Positions 7,623 to 17,400 of a DNA stretch of 31,106 nucleotides are shown one piece after another (the first letter of the stretch is position 1; the number at the start of each line of letters is the position of its first letter). The position numbers were made by a program, and so were the translations under genes. The DNA is taken from positions 1 to 31,106 of the IMG/VR virus record IMGVR_UViG_3300042991_001091; one strand, given 5' to 3'. The notes under the pieces are model-generated. The model searched no databases. It saw only the letters and a list, made by a program, of their open reading frames with translations, and had not been told where the DNA came from. This stretch comes from a virus.

Positions 7623-9632
7623 ATGGCTAACTATTGTTCAACCTCGTCCGCCTTTACCATTCCTGATCCCGTCAATAATGATTGGTCCAACTGGGCTATA
7701 GCTATTTCTGATAAATTTGGTTTAGCTCTCAGTTTGGTAAATTTACTACTCAAGGCTGGAGGACAGTTAGAGGCAGAAAAGGCCCTGTTCGGAGATATCA
7801 ATAATAAATACCGCATTGAAGATTACCGTGATGCGTCGAAGACTACTGCATTTTCCGTTATGCGTGATCCCATATGGCCGGTAGTCGATGAGGTTGACGA
7901 ACCCGTCCATCCTGGAAATTTATCGGTCACTATCGATCCGGTAGATGATCCCCCACGGCCGAATTTTATTGAATTATCAGCGATCAGTCCAGTCAATATC
8001 CCGCCATGGACCCTTCCCGACCATATTCCCTGGGATCCATCTATTGTTCCTACTCCCACGGCGGACGGATCAGTTCCAACAGACAGCACTGATCTTGCCG
8101 CTTTGGATGAGATTGAGATCCCCCCGGTCCCGGCCTGGATCACCCCGATATTGACCAGTCCGGATGATCCGGTCATTACGGATCCCATCATCCCCATCTG
8201 GGAAGGAATCGTATTTCCTCCGTACTTTGATGAGGATGAACCGGTCTATAACATCCTGGCGCCTGACATCAACATCGACAGTGGGAATATGGATTATAAT
8301 TCTCAACTAACCCAGGAGCTGGCGGACTGGTTGTACGATGGACTGATCCACGGTGGAACCGGGCTCCACCCGGATGTTGAAAACGCCATTTGGCAACGTG
8401 AATCGGAAAGAGACCTGTTGGCCCACACCGATCAGTTAACCCGGCTGGCCGCCGAATGGTCCAAGGGCGGATTCAATCTTCCTACCAGCATGCTCACCCA
8501 TATGTTTATGGAAGCCGACAATAACTATACCAACAAGCGCTTGGACACTTCACGTGACATTGCCATTAAGCAAGCCGAACTCGCCCAGGCTAACACCCAC
8601 TTCATCATCACTAATGTCCAAACCATGGAACAGCGGATGATTAATTGGTTCGGAGAAATTGCCAAGCGGGCGTATGATGTTTCTCGTTCAATTACCGAAT
8701 TCTCTCTTGAACGTTATAAAACTGATATTGCTGGGTTTAATACCCTGGTTGATCTATACAAAACCAAGGCTCTGGTTTACGAAATTGTCATTAAATCAGC
8801 CGTTGCTCGGCTTGAAGGGTATAAAGCCCAGCTTGAAGCGGCGAAGTTAACAGGAGAGCTGAATAAGGTTAACGTAGAAGTTTATAAGGCACAGCTTGAT
8901 GGACTGATGATTTACATCAACAAGTACAGATCTGAGATGGACGGGGCCAAGACACACATGGAAATTGAACAGCTCAAGATCCAAGAGTATAAGGCTCGGA
9001 TTGACGCTTACGCTGTCAAGGTCAAGGCCTCTGTTGATGGATACGGTATGTGGACCACAAAGGTTGATGCGGAAGCCAAAGAGATCCAGGCTTATTCTGC
9101 TGGTGCTGACGCCTGGAGTAAACGTGTTGGAGGCATCAAGGTGGGAGTGGATGCCGAGTCTGCTATGGTCCATGCGGAATCAGAGGTTAACAAAAGCTAT
9201 GCTGAAGTATATTCAGCGGATATCAAGGCCTTCGACTCGGAAACAAAGGCTCATATAGAAGAAGCGGTCGCCCAGACAAAAATTTATCAGGCACAGATGG
9301 AAGGATATGCGACTTCCGTAAAAGCCCTGGAAGTGGTCAAAAATGTTCAGTTACGTATTATCGATGAAAAACTGAAGGCTGCCCAGGAAGAATTCAATCA
9401 AAATATTGAACGCACCAAAATTGATTTTCAAGAAAAATTGGAAGAATGGCGGCTCCCCCCGGATACCTGGGACAGTATTACAAAAATTTGGGGACAAGTG
9501 ACTTCTGCCGCCCTGAATGCGGAATCGCTGACGACTCACCTGTCTCAGGGTATTTCATGGAGTGTTGGTGAAAGCACGTCTGAAAGTATGGCCTGCAGTG
9601 AGTCTCATACTTACGATGAAACAACAATTTAA
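7623..9632 (+). CDS. Long helical virion protein
   Basis: The 669-residue protein begins with a short helical region, then a Pro/Asp-rich segment (about 80-215) with many DDP, PIIP and PPYF patches. A conserved-looking block follows at about 225-300: LADWLYDGLIHGGTGLHPDVENAIW, then GGFNLPTSMLTHMF. Residues about 300-610 are almost entirely charged helix and contain related blocks spaced irregularly: EGYKAQLEAAK, EVYKAQLDGLM, QEYKARIDAYAVKVK and KIYQAQMEGYATSVK. This pattern predicts a long coiled coil or an extended helical bundle. I recognise the layout as one seen in other phage virion proteins, but no function is established for it to my knowledge. GAGGGAAC precedes the ATG. Candidate roles are an inner-core, tail or scaffold-like component. 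Confidence 0.6.
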   Translation: MANYCSTSSAFTIPDPVNNDWSNWAIAISDKFGLALSLVNLLLKAGGQLEAEKALFGDINNKYRIEDYRDASKTTAFSVMRDPIWPVVDEVDEPVHPGNLSVTIDPVDDPPRPNFIELSAISPVNIPPWTLPDHIPWDPSIVPTPTADGSVPTDSTDLAALDEIEIPPVPAWITPILTSPDDPVITDPIIPIWEGIVFPPYFDEDEPVYNILAPDINIDSGNMDYNSQLTQELADWLYDGLIHGGTGLHPDVENAIWQRESERDLLAHTDQLTRLAAEWSKGGFNLPTSMLTHMFMEADNNYTNKRLDTSRDIAIKQAELAQANTHFIITNVQTMEQRMINWFGEIAKRAYDVSRSITEFSLERYKTDIAGFNTLVDLYKTKALVYEIVIKSAVARLEGYKAQLEAAKLTGELNKVNVEVYKAQLDGLMIYINKYRSEMDGAKTHMEIEQLKIQEYKARIDAYAVKVKASVDGYGMWTTKVDAEAKEIQAYSAGADAWSKRVGGIKVGVDAESAMVHAESEVNKSYAEVYSADIKAFDSETKAHIEEAVAQTKIYQAQMEGYATSVKALEVVKNVQLRIIDEKLKAAQEEFNQNIERTKIDFQEKLEEWRLPPDTWDSITKIWGQVTSAALNAESLTTHLSQGISWSVGESTSESMACSESHTYDETTI

Positions 9633-9650
9633 TAGAAAGGAGAAATGACC

Positions 9651-10205
9651 ATGTCAGAAGATGGCGGCGATGGCGGTGATGGTGGTGATGTAGGTAGTGA
9701 TGTTGGTGGTGATGTTGGTGGTGATGTTGGTGAAGGAATAGAAGCTTATTCAGAAACCGGCCCTGAAAGTGGAGGAGAAATTGGCGCAAGCTCCGGCAAC
9801 TATGGAGCTATTAATTCTCCTTCATCCAGGGGATCTTCATACCAAGATTTTCATAATTGGGCTCCCGGATATCTTGCCCGTCAGACTGCGGTAAGTAGTC
9901 GTAATCCTTATACTCCATCCATTAGTCCTGGTCAGCAACAAAATACTGCTGATCTTCAGAAATTATTGGAGGCAGAAAAGAAGCCTGAGGAGCAAAAAAA
10001 ACCGGAGGAGCCTAAGACATCCACTCCTCCACCAAGAACTTACGGTGGGCCTTCCCAGACTGCTCCTCCGAGCAATATGATCCCACGGCCAATGCCAAAC
10101 ATTACAATGCCCACCGTTGGGGCTGGTCCTCAAAAGCTTGCCTTCTTTAAAGCGCAGGCTGACACCTTACAAGCCATGCTTCCTTATTGGAAAGCAACCG
10201 GGTAG
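9651..10205 (+). CDS. Low-complexity Gly/Asp- then Pro/Lys-rich virion-region protein
   Basis: An ATG at 9645 is also in frame, but AAAGGAG at 9636-9642 lies 8 bases before the ATG at 9651 and only 2 before 9645, so the later start is preferred (184 residues). The N-terminus is a run of GGDVGGDV-type repeats (about 27 residues), acidic and probably unstructured. The middle is Ser/Gly/Pro-rich. A charged helix follows (DLQKLLEAEKKPEEQKK), then a Pro-rich part, and the C-terminus (KLAFFKAQADTLQAMLPYW) looks like one amphipathic helix. There are no catalytic motifs. Its place between the coiled-coil protein and two proteins upstream of and including the giant suggests an internal virion or assembly role. 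The function is not recognised. Confidence 0.5.
   Translation: MSEDGGDGGDGGDVGSDVGGDVGGDVGEGIEAYSETGPESGGEIGASSGNYGAINSPSSRGSSYQDFHNWAPGYLARQTAVSSRNPYTPSISPGQQQNTADLQKLLEAEKKPEEQKKPEEPKTSTPPPRTYGGPSQTAPPSNMIPRPMPNITMPTVGAGPQKLAFFKAQADTLQAMLPYWKATG
9661..9735 (+). repeat. Short tandem repeat, 12-base unit
   Basis: The unit GATGTTGGTGGT occurs at 9699-9710 and 9711-9722, with a third partial copy at 9723-9732. They are preceded by related GGCGGTGAT/GGTGGTGAT units from 9661. The repeat encodes the GGDV repeats of the overlapping protein and stays in frame. It is a likely site of length variation. Confidence 0.75.
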
Positions 10206-10214
10206 GAGATTCGT

Positions 10215-11441
10215 ATGGCCAATCTAACAAAAGATGAAGAACAGACCATCCAGCCCCAAACACCAAACTTTACTGATAGAATCAGGGCCGGGCTTGAGCA
10301 AGACAAGTCTCTCTATCAGAATATTGGACAGGTGCTGCAAGCCCCCAAGAATGTGGGGGCCAAGATAGGAGAAGCGCTGGTCTCCGGAGCCAAGAGTGTT
10401 CAGTTTCCACAATTCTCTGCAGCAGATGTTCAGAATATTGCCAATCGGGGAACAGGTTTCCCGCGTTACCCAGACAGTAGTTCGGAGAACATCGGTCCAC
10501 TGGCCGGCCAACGCACACTTGAAAATCCAACTAACACTCCCGGTCGGACCATCCCCGAAACGGTCAGTATGCTGCCAAAGGATTCTGCCGTTAAATCCCC
10601 CTGGGCTCAGAAGTTCATGCAGGATGCAGACGCTCTTAAGCAACGCATTGGCTCTCCTGCGGCGTCGTACCAGTTTGAACCTCCTGCAGGGCAACAGATT
10701 CAGCAACCACCCCGTCCGGGCGCATCAGGCTTCAAACATAATGAAAATAACATTTACACCAACGTTCCTACTGGACGCCCCAACGAGGTGCGTTTTTCTG
10801 AAGATACCGGGATGAGGACGCCGGGAGAAAAACTGGAGGAACGTATTCGTGGTATGCTTCCTGGAGCAAACAATGACCAGGTAAAAAATATCATGTTCAA
10901 GGTGGCTCAACAACGCTTGCTGTCTGAAGCGTCACGTAAAACAACTCCGGAGAAACCAACATATCAAACGGTTAATCCCGGACAGACTCTGCTACAGATG
11001 ACTCCCGGAGGCCAGGCTAAAGAAGTTTACCGTTCTCCGAGTGCACAGGGAGAGACCAAGGCTTGGGATAAAAATGTTGACCAAGCGCAACAGGCCCATA
11101 AAACCAGCCGTGATGCGTACAATAAGGGTTGGGACGCCATCTCCGAGAACGTTCCCAATGAACCAAACCAAGACCAGTCGTTACATTATATTACCCAACG
11201 AGAAAAGGCCCACCATGATTACAACACCCAGTATTTCACTTCTCTGGGTGTAGAGCCGGGTTTGGCCGCTGTGCATGAATCACGCGAATTATTTCTCAGG
11301 CAAATGTTGAAACCAGGAGAAAGAATGTCCAGTGAACAGAAGCAAGAGCTGTTAAAAGACCATAAATTGCTGATGAAAGAACGCCATCGTCAGATGAGCA
11401 AGAAATACAATAACACTCTCAGGTTCGATTCTGGAAATTAA
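10215..11441 (+). CDS. Hydrophilic internal virion or assembly protein, unknown family
   Basis: The 408-residue protein starts at an ATG preceded by TAGGAG and follows the previous stop by 9 bases. It is Gln/Pro/Asn-rich, with a central disordered-looking segment (about 70-200) and a charged helical C-terminal half. That half includes a KLEERIRGMLPGANNDQVKNI block (about 206-226) and a terminal KKYNNTLRFDSGN. It has no cysteine-rich or catalytic signature. The N-terminal helix with AKIGEALVSGAKS resembles the amphipathic segments found in proteins that accompany ejected internal virion proteins. It lies directly before the giant gene (3-base gap), so a role in packaging or ejection of the giant is plausible, but this is contextual inference. 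Confidence 0.5.
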   Translation: MANLTKDEEQTIQPQTPNFTDRIRAGLEQDKSLYQNIGQVLQAPKNVGAKIGEALVSGAKSVQFPQFSAADVQNIANRGTGFPRYPDSSSENIGPLAGQRTLENPTNTPGRTIPETVSMLPKDSAVKSPWAQKFMQDADALKQRIGSPAASYQFEPPAGQQIQQPPRPGASGFKHNENNIYTNVPTGRPNEVRFSEDTGMRTPGEKLEERIRGMLPGANNDQVKNIMFKVAQQRLLSEASRKTTPEKPTYQTVNPGQTLLQMTPGGQAKEVYRSPSAQGETKAWDKNVDQAQQAHKTSRDAYNKGWDAISENVPNEPNQDQSLHYITQREKAHHDYNTQYFTSLGVEPGLAAVHESRELFLRQMLKPGERMSSEQKQELLKDHKLLMKERHRQMSKKYNNTLRFDSGN

Positions 11442-11444
11442 AAC

Positions 11445-14400
11445 ATGGCTGAACGAGATGTTAGTCAAATTTTGGAAGATCTAAAAAAAACCAGCTCCGG
11501 AACGAGTACTCCGACAACTCAGGACGAGTGGATCGCGAAGCTACGTGCCGATGCCGGCCCAAGTGAATCTTACGCCCCCCCGGTCTCTCCCGATTTGTGG
11601 AAACCAGAGGATTTACAGAGAATGCTTCCTGAAGCAGAGTATCCCGTTCCAGCCGACTGGAAGCCTCCGGCCTACCAATACACTCCTTCCAAGGGATCCG
11701 TAATGGATGAATTCGCTCGTGGGATGGAATCCGGACTGCGTGGTATTGCCAGTGCTCCAAATGCCGCCATTGCTATGGCTGGAAATTTGGTCAAACAGGT
11801 AGGGGCTACCAACGTCGGACAGGCGGTAGAAGATTTCGGTCGGACCGGAATGGATTACTGGAAGCCTGATCCACGATTCAACAACGCACCTCGTGTTACC
11901 AAGATTGAAGACGTTCAGGGTACTAAAGATTTGGTGGATTATCTCGCCGGAGCAGCCGGACAATTTGCCCCGCAGGTGGGATTATCCGTAATGGGTGGTG
12001 GACTGGGTGCTTTCGGCGGTAAAGCTCTGGCTCAACGGATGCTCCCTAACGCCTTCAGTCAATTCCCGACTGCTGCATCAACCGCTGCCGCCGGTAAGAT
12101 GATCAACCGTGGCATTATGGCCGGTGTCGGGGCCACAGGTATGGCCCAGGAAAATGAACAAATTGCGTCCATGCAGTTGGAAAAGAATCAAAAACTGGAT
12201 GCTTTCCGTGCAATACCTTTTGCCGCCCTTGCCGGGGCCACTGAAATTGTCCCTGTGGTATCACTGCTCAAGCGTACCGGTATGGGTAATCAGATTTTGA
12301 AGCGTCTGGGGGTTAACACTCTGGAAGATGCGGTTATGCGTGGTCCAGGGATTGTTCCACTTGTAAAGTCAATCGTTGCCGGCGGGATGAAAATGGCCGG
12401 CATTGAAGCTGGTCAAGAAGGAATCCAGACTGAATTGGAGCGAGCCGGTGTCGAGGGTATGTCTCTGACAGACGCTGAAGCTCGTTCTGATGTTCTTAAC
12501 TCCATGATCCAGGGTGGATTTCTCGGCCTGGTTACTGGTGGGGCCGGTGGATCAGTCGTTCCTGTCAGGCCGAACATGCAACGATCGGGCCAACGGTTAT
12601 CCGATATTTTTCAAACCGGCGGAGAACTGGTTGATCAGCAGCCGTTATCAGCCGCTGGACAGCCACTGAACCCTTCCGGCCAGGCGAATGATCTTCCGGT
12701 CGGAACAGATCTGGCTAATCTACCCGATGCAGACCTGACCTACCTGGGAAGACGAGAACACCCTCCGGTATCCCCTCTCGGACTTCCAGAACCTTCTAAC
12801 ATGCTTCCTGAGCCGGTTGATTCTCTGGGGAATAAGATCCCCTATTCCGGATCCGTCCCCCCGGCCCCGGAGCTCGGCCCCACCCAACGCACCTGGTTCC
12901 CTTATGGCAGCGAGGGTGACGAAACAGCCTATCCAACATCATCCGCAGCTCGACAGGTTGATCTTACTCAATCACCAGCTCGGCCGCCGGCAACAGGAAC
13001 AACCACGCCTTCCGCTCCGGTCGATTTGACGTCTCCTCAACCGCAAACCATGGTTACTCCGGCTATTGCTAAGACTATCGACGAAACAAGCCGTATTTCC
13101 AGCATGTTGGACGAGACAACTATCCTTGATACCCAGGTTCACCCAACAACCGGGGATTTGGTTGTTCTGGATCCAGACCAATCCCTGGCCGGAATTATGC
13201 AGAACCGGGGCGCCCTATTCAATGAAGCCTACCGCTCCTGGGTAGTCCCCCGGAGTAAAATAAATGATCTCATCCCGGAACTGCAAGCCACCGCCCCTGC
13301 GCCTACCCCTCACCCGTCAAGTCAATCTCTGGCGCAAACAGCCAGTAATGCTATAAATCAACAAGTTCAATTCGGTGATCAGGTCGAACGGTCCGAAAAG
13401 AAACGTACCCCTCCGAAAACCTTCTCTGAACTCGGTCCGCTGGAAATGGCTATTAACGCTGCTGCAGCGGCTCAACCAGAAGAATCACTGTCCCAGCCCG
13501 GTACACTGGACATTCCGGAAAAAACTGCTCTTCAGAGGGACAACCAAGATCGTATGAACGCTATGCTTGAGGCTGCCGGCTTGGGAGCTGGTCGATTAGC
13601 CGCCAAGGGGCAAGAAGCGGTCCAGCCTGAAGCGATCGCCGAACCTCGTACCGGTATCACCATGCCGGACAAACTTCCCGCTACCCTGGAGACTACCGGT
13701 CAAGACGAGGGACGGCTTGCCGCTCGTAATAAAACTGGTCCACCCGAGGGTCTGGTCAACACCGGCATCGAACCTCCAACCGCCATTCACCGCAGTTTTT
13801 TTAATAAACTACGACGCCTGATGGCCCCTGGACAACGTGATGCAGGTGGAAAAATTATTGCCCCGAATCCGGAATCACGTACAGACATCGGTGCTCGGAT
13901 GAACAGCGGTTTTGGTATGCCTACGGCAGTCAAGGGATTTTCCGCATCCGAGGTTGAGAAACTTTCGACCTATACGCCGGAACTGCGAGGTGTTGTTGAG
14001 CCTGAAGAAATCATTATGTCCAATGGCGAAGCCTTTCGTCATTCCGGCCGAACCGCTTATCGTTATAATATTCCCAACCACTATAATGCTGATCTCGATC
14101 CACTGGGCCTCTGGAAACAGACCGCTATGATCCATGCGGCAAATTCCCATGCTCATCCCGGTGTTATCTTCTCCAATTTGGTAAAAAAACATGGCTACTC
14201 CGGTTATGTATTTAATTTTGATAAGGAAGGCAAGGAGCGCTGGGTGGCTACCTTTACTCCGGTCAAGATTCAAGAAAATCTCGGTAAAATGTCTGTGAAG
14301 GAGCAAAGTGCTGAACCAGCTCCAGATGGTGTACGCTTTGACGGTGAAATGATGGGCTACCGTCAGTTTACCGATACACAGTCCGGGCGTACTTTACTCA

Positions 14401-17400
14401 AAGATCCCGGCGAAACCATGGATCAGTTCATGGAACGGCTTCGTCCTGCCGGTAAACTCATGACTGCCGAGGGTCAACCCGAAACCGTAGAGGAATCAGC
14501 CGGCGAACAGCAACGAGTTAAACACAGTGCCGTTAAATCATTTGTACGGAAGCTGAATAAATCCCTGCCTCCTGGTCTGCGTGTTGTAGCCATTCAATCG
14601 ACTGCCGAGCTTCCTGATGCTATCCAATCGACACTCTTACGTCTTGATCCAGACTCCAAGGTTTTTGGCTATATGGATCCAGACGGTACGTGCTATCTCG
14701 TAACGTCATCGTTCGAAACCATTGAGCATATTTATGAAACGCTGGCCCATGAACTCATCGGTCATTACGGTCTTGAACAAATGATGGGCGAAGCCGCATT
14801 CAACAAGATGATGCTGTCCGCCTATGACAGTATGATGTCGCATTCCGATACTAAGGCTGAGATGACTGCGATATGGAAGTTGTACAACACTGTCGGCCAG
14901 AAGCCCAATTTTGATTTACATACCCAAGAGGGTAAGATTCGTTTAATGGGTGAGATGGTAGCGCATATTTCAGAAACATCGCAGAACCCTACCTGGTTTG
15001 AAAATATTATTTCATCCGTGCGTGCGTTTCTCCGTCAACTTGGTTTCACGGTCGAATGGACCAATCAAGACATTCGTGCCATGCTGCAGCAGTCGTCTGA
15101 TTACATTTTCAGTAATCCTGTGAAGTCCGACGCAACAACCGGCGGGCTGCAAATTAAAGTTTTCCACGGTACCGGACAACGGTTTCGTAAATTCGACTTT
15201 AATAAAATCGGCTCGGAATCAGGCCAAATGGCCTATGGTTGGGGCGCCTACGTCTCCGATATTAAAGGCGTCGGAATGTACTATGCTGAAAAGGCCGGGA
15301 AGACATCCCCCAGCGGAAAAGGCTGGACGGGAACATTTATCATTCATAAGGGTAAAGACCAGAAAGATTATCAGTTCCTTGATTGGAATACACCGGTTGA
15401 TCCTCAGTTGCTTCAGACCATTCATGACGACCTAACCCCTGAACAGCAGGTTCGCTTCGACGACACCATGAACGAATATGCCAAAGAAGCAAACGGCAAC
15501 CGTGGTGCTGTAGTTTATCAGGCTGTACGGGATGCGCTTTATGGACAAAGCAAAGAAGAAGCAATATCGGCCGGCAATTACTATCCAGCAAAAGTTGAGT
15601 CGGCCCGGCAAGCTTCATTGTTTTTTGTCGCCCATGGAATTTCCGGGATGCGTTATCCGGCCGGAAAAAAACTTGGAGATATCCATTACGGAACAACTGC
15701 CGGTCATGATTATGTCATTTATGACGAATCCGCCATGGACGTTGAAAAATTCCAACGCACTTATCAGCGTAAGCAGGGTCAATTCCTTGTTCGTCAAAAC
15801 GACCAGCTTGGTGTTGGATCGGTCATGGTTCAGATGGATACCGGTAAGCTTGCTGCTGCCGTTCCTCCGTCCAGTGTTAATTATTTAGCCAATGGAAAGG
15901 CCCTGCCATTATTAAAAGATTTGCCGGATAATCCCGATGTTCACAAGCTCTGGACGGCTGTATCATCCGTCATGCGATCATTGATCAACCCCCAGCATCC
16001 ATATCTCAGCCTGAACCGCTCTATGGTAGAAGACATCTTGGGACAGCAACCGGCCCTTAATGGTCCTGCCAAGGCGGCCTGGACCGATTTGCAGAACTTC
16101 TACGCTTCGGTCCTTGGCACCTTAGCCGAACCAAAGCGCATCAAGATTACAACAGAAATTACCGACATGCCGGAACGGATGGCCAGATTTGCGGTCAAAA
16201 AAGGTGGTATTCTGCAGGATGATGAATTCTACAAGCGGTACCTCCGTCCCTACATGAATCAGGCTAAGCGTGAAATTGACATGGCCGGCGAGGTTGGGAT
16301 CCAGGAGTTTATCCGCAAGAACCGCCCGACGGTCAACAGCGATTCCAAGCGCGCCATTCAGGGTATCGCAGACTTGCTGGATGAATATGCAAAATCCAGG
16401 CCACAGGAAACTGGTGACAACCAGAAAATAGTCGCCCCGGAAAAGGTTGCAAACTGGAAGCAGGAGGTAGAAAAAACAAGGGAATTCGTCAAACGGTTCA
16501 AAGATGCGGTGGATATCTACCGCAACGTTTGGATACAGGCCCTCGACCAACAGGCAGGGAAAACAGAATCCAAGCCCGCCGGCCGGCAGGAATATCTGGT
16601 CAATGGGAAACCAATGCCGGATTTCAGCCAGTCAAATTCACAGGCTGTTCAAGTAACCATGGAGAAGATTCACATTCTTCTCAAAATCCTCTCCGGGCAA
16701 TCTACCGGCAAGCGTCTCTATGCTCAACTATCCGTGCAGAAAGTCCTCAAAAATGTCGGCAAGGGAGAATTGGGATCCTGGCGCCCGGGGCTTTCCAATA
16801 AAACATTCGGAGATCTGATCGAACTCAGCAAGTGGTATTACGATACTTTCGGCCAGATCGACTGGAGAAACCCTCCGGATAAATTCAAACCAGTTGATGT
16901 TAAAATGACGACCCCTGGGGCCACGTCCACCATGCGAGATCAGGGAGGGAGTTTCTTGATTCGCCAGGGTAAACCTCCGTCCGGTCCAGTGGCCACTGAA
17001 TATAAACTTCTCCGCACACTCAAGACCCGCCCAGGGGAGGTCTTCTCTCTCTTCATCGGGAATAAAGAATCAATCCCCGTAGGCGAATGGCTGACTGCTG
17101 AACCTCTGCCTACCGCCGGGTTTGCTGACCGGCCTGGATGGCATACCAGCAAGACACCATCCACAAAACATCTCAGCGAGGCTAACCGTGTTTGGGCCGA
17201 GGTAGAAGTTCCGGCCACCACTGAAGACCGTGTTGCTGGGAAACCACCAAGCCCTAACGGTCAATACAAATTTCCCCGCCCGGCAGCACAGGGTGGAGAA
17301 TGGACCATCAGTGGATCCATAAAAGTGGTTAAAATACTCACCCCGGAGGAAGTAGAAAAGACTCGCTCTGGGAAACTTTCCGTCCGTCTTGCTATCGATA

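Noticed and set aside
7823-8197. Minus-strand frame of 124 residues
   Set aside because: It lies opposite the Pro/Asp-rich part of the helical virion protein; its Gly/Ser-rich content mirrors that DNA. No start signal.
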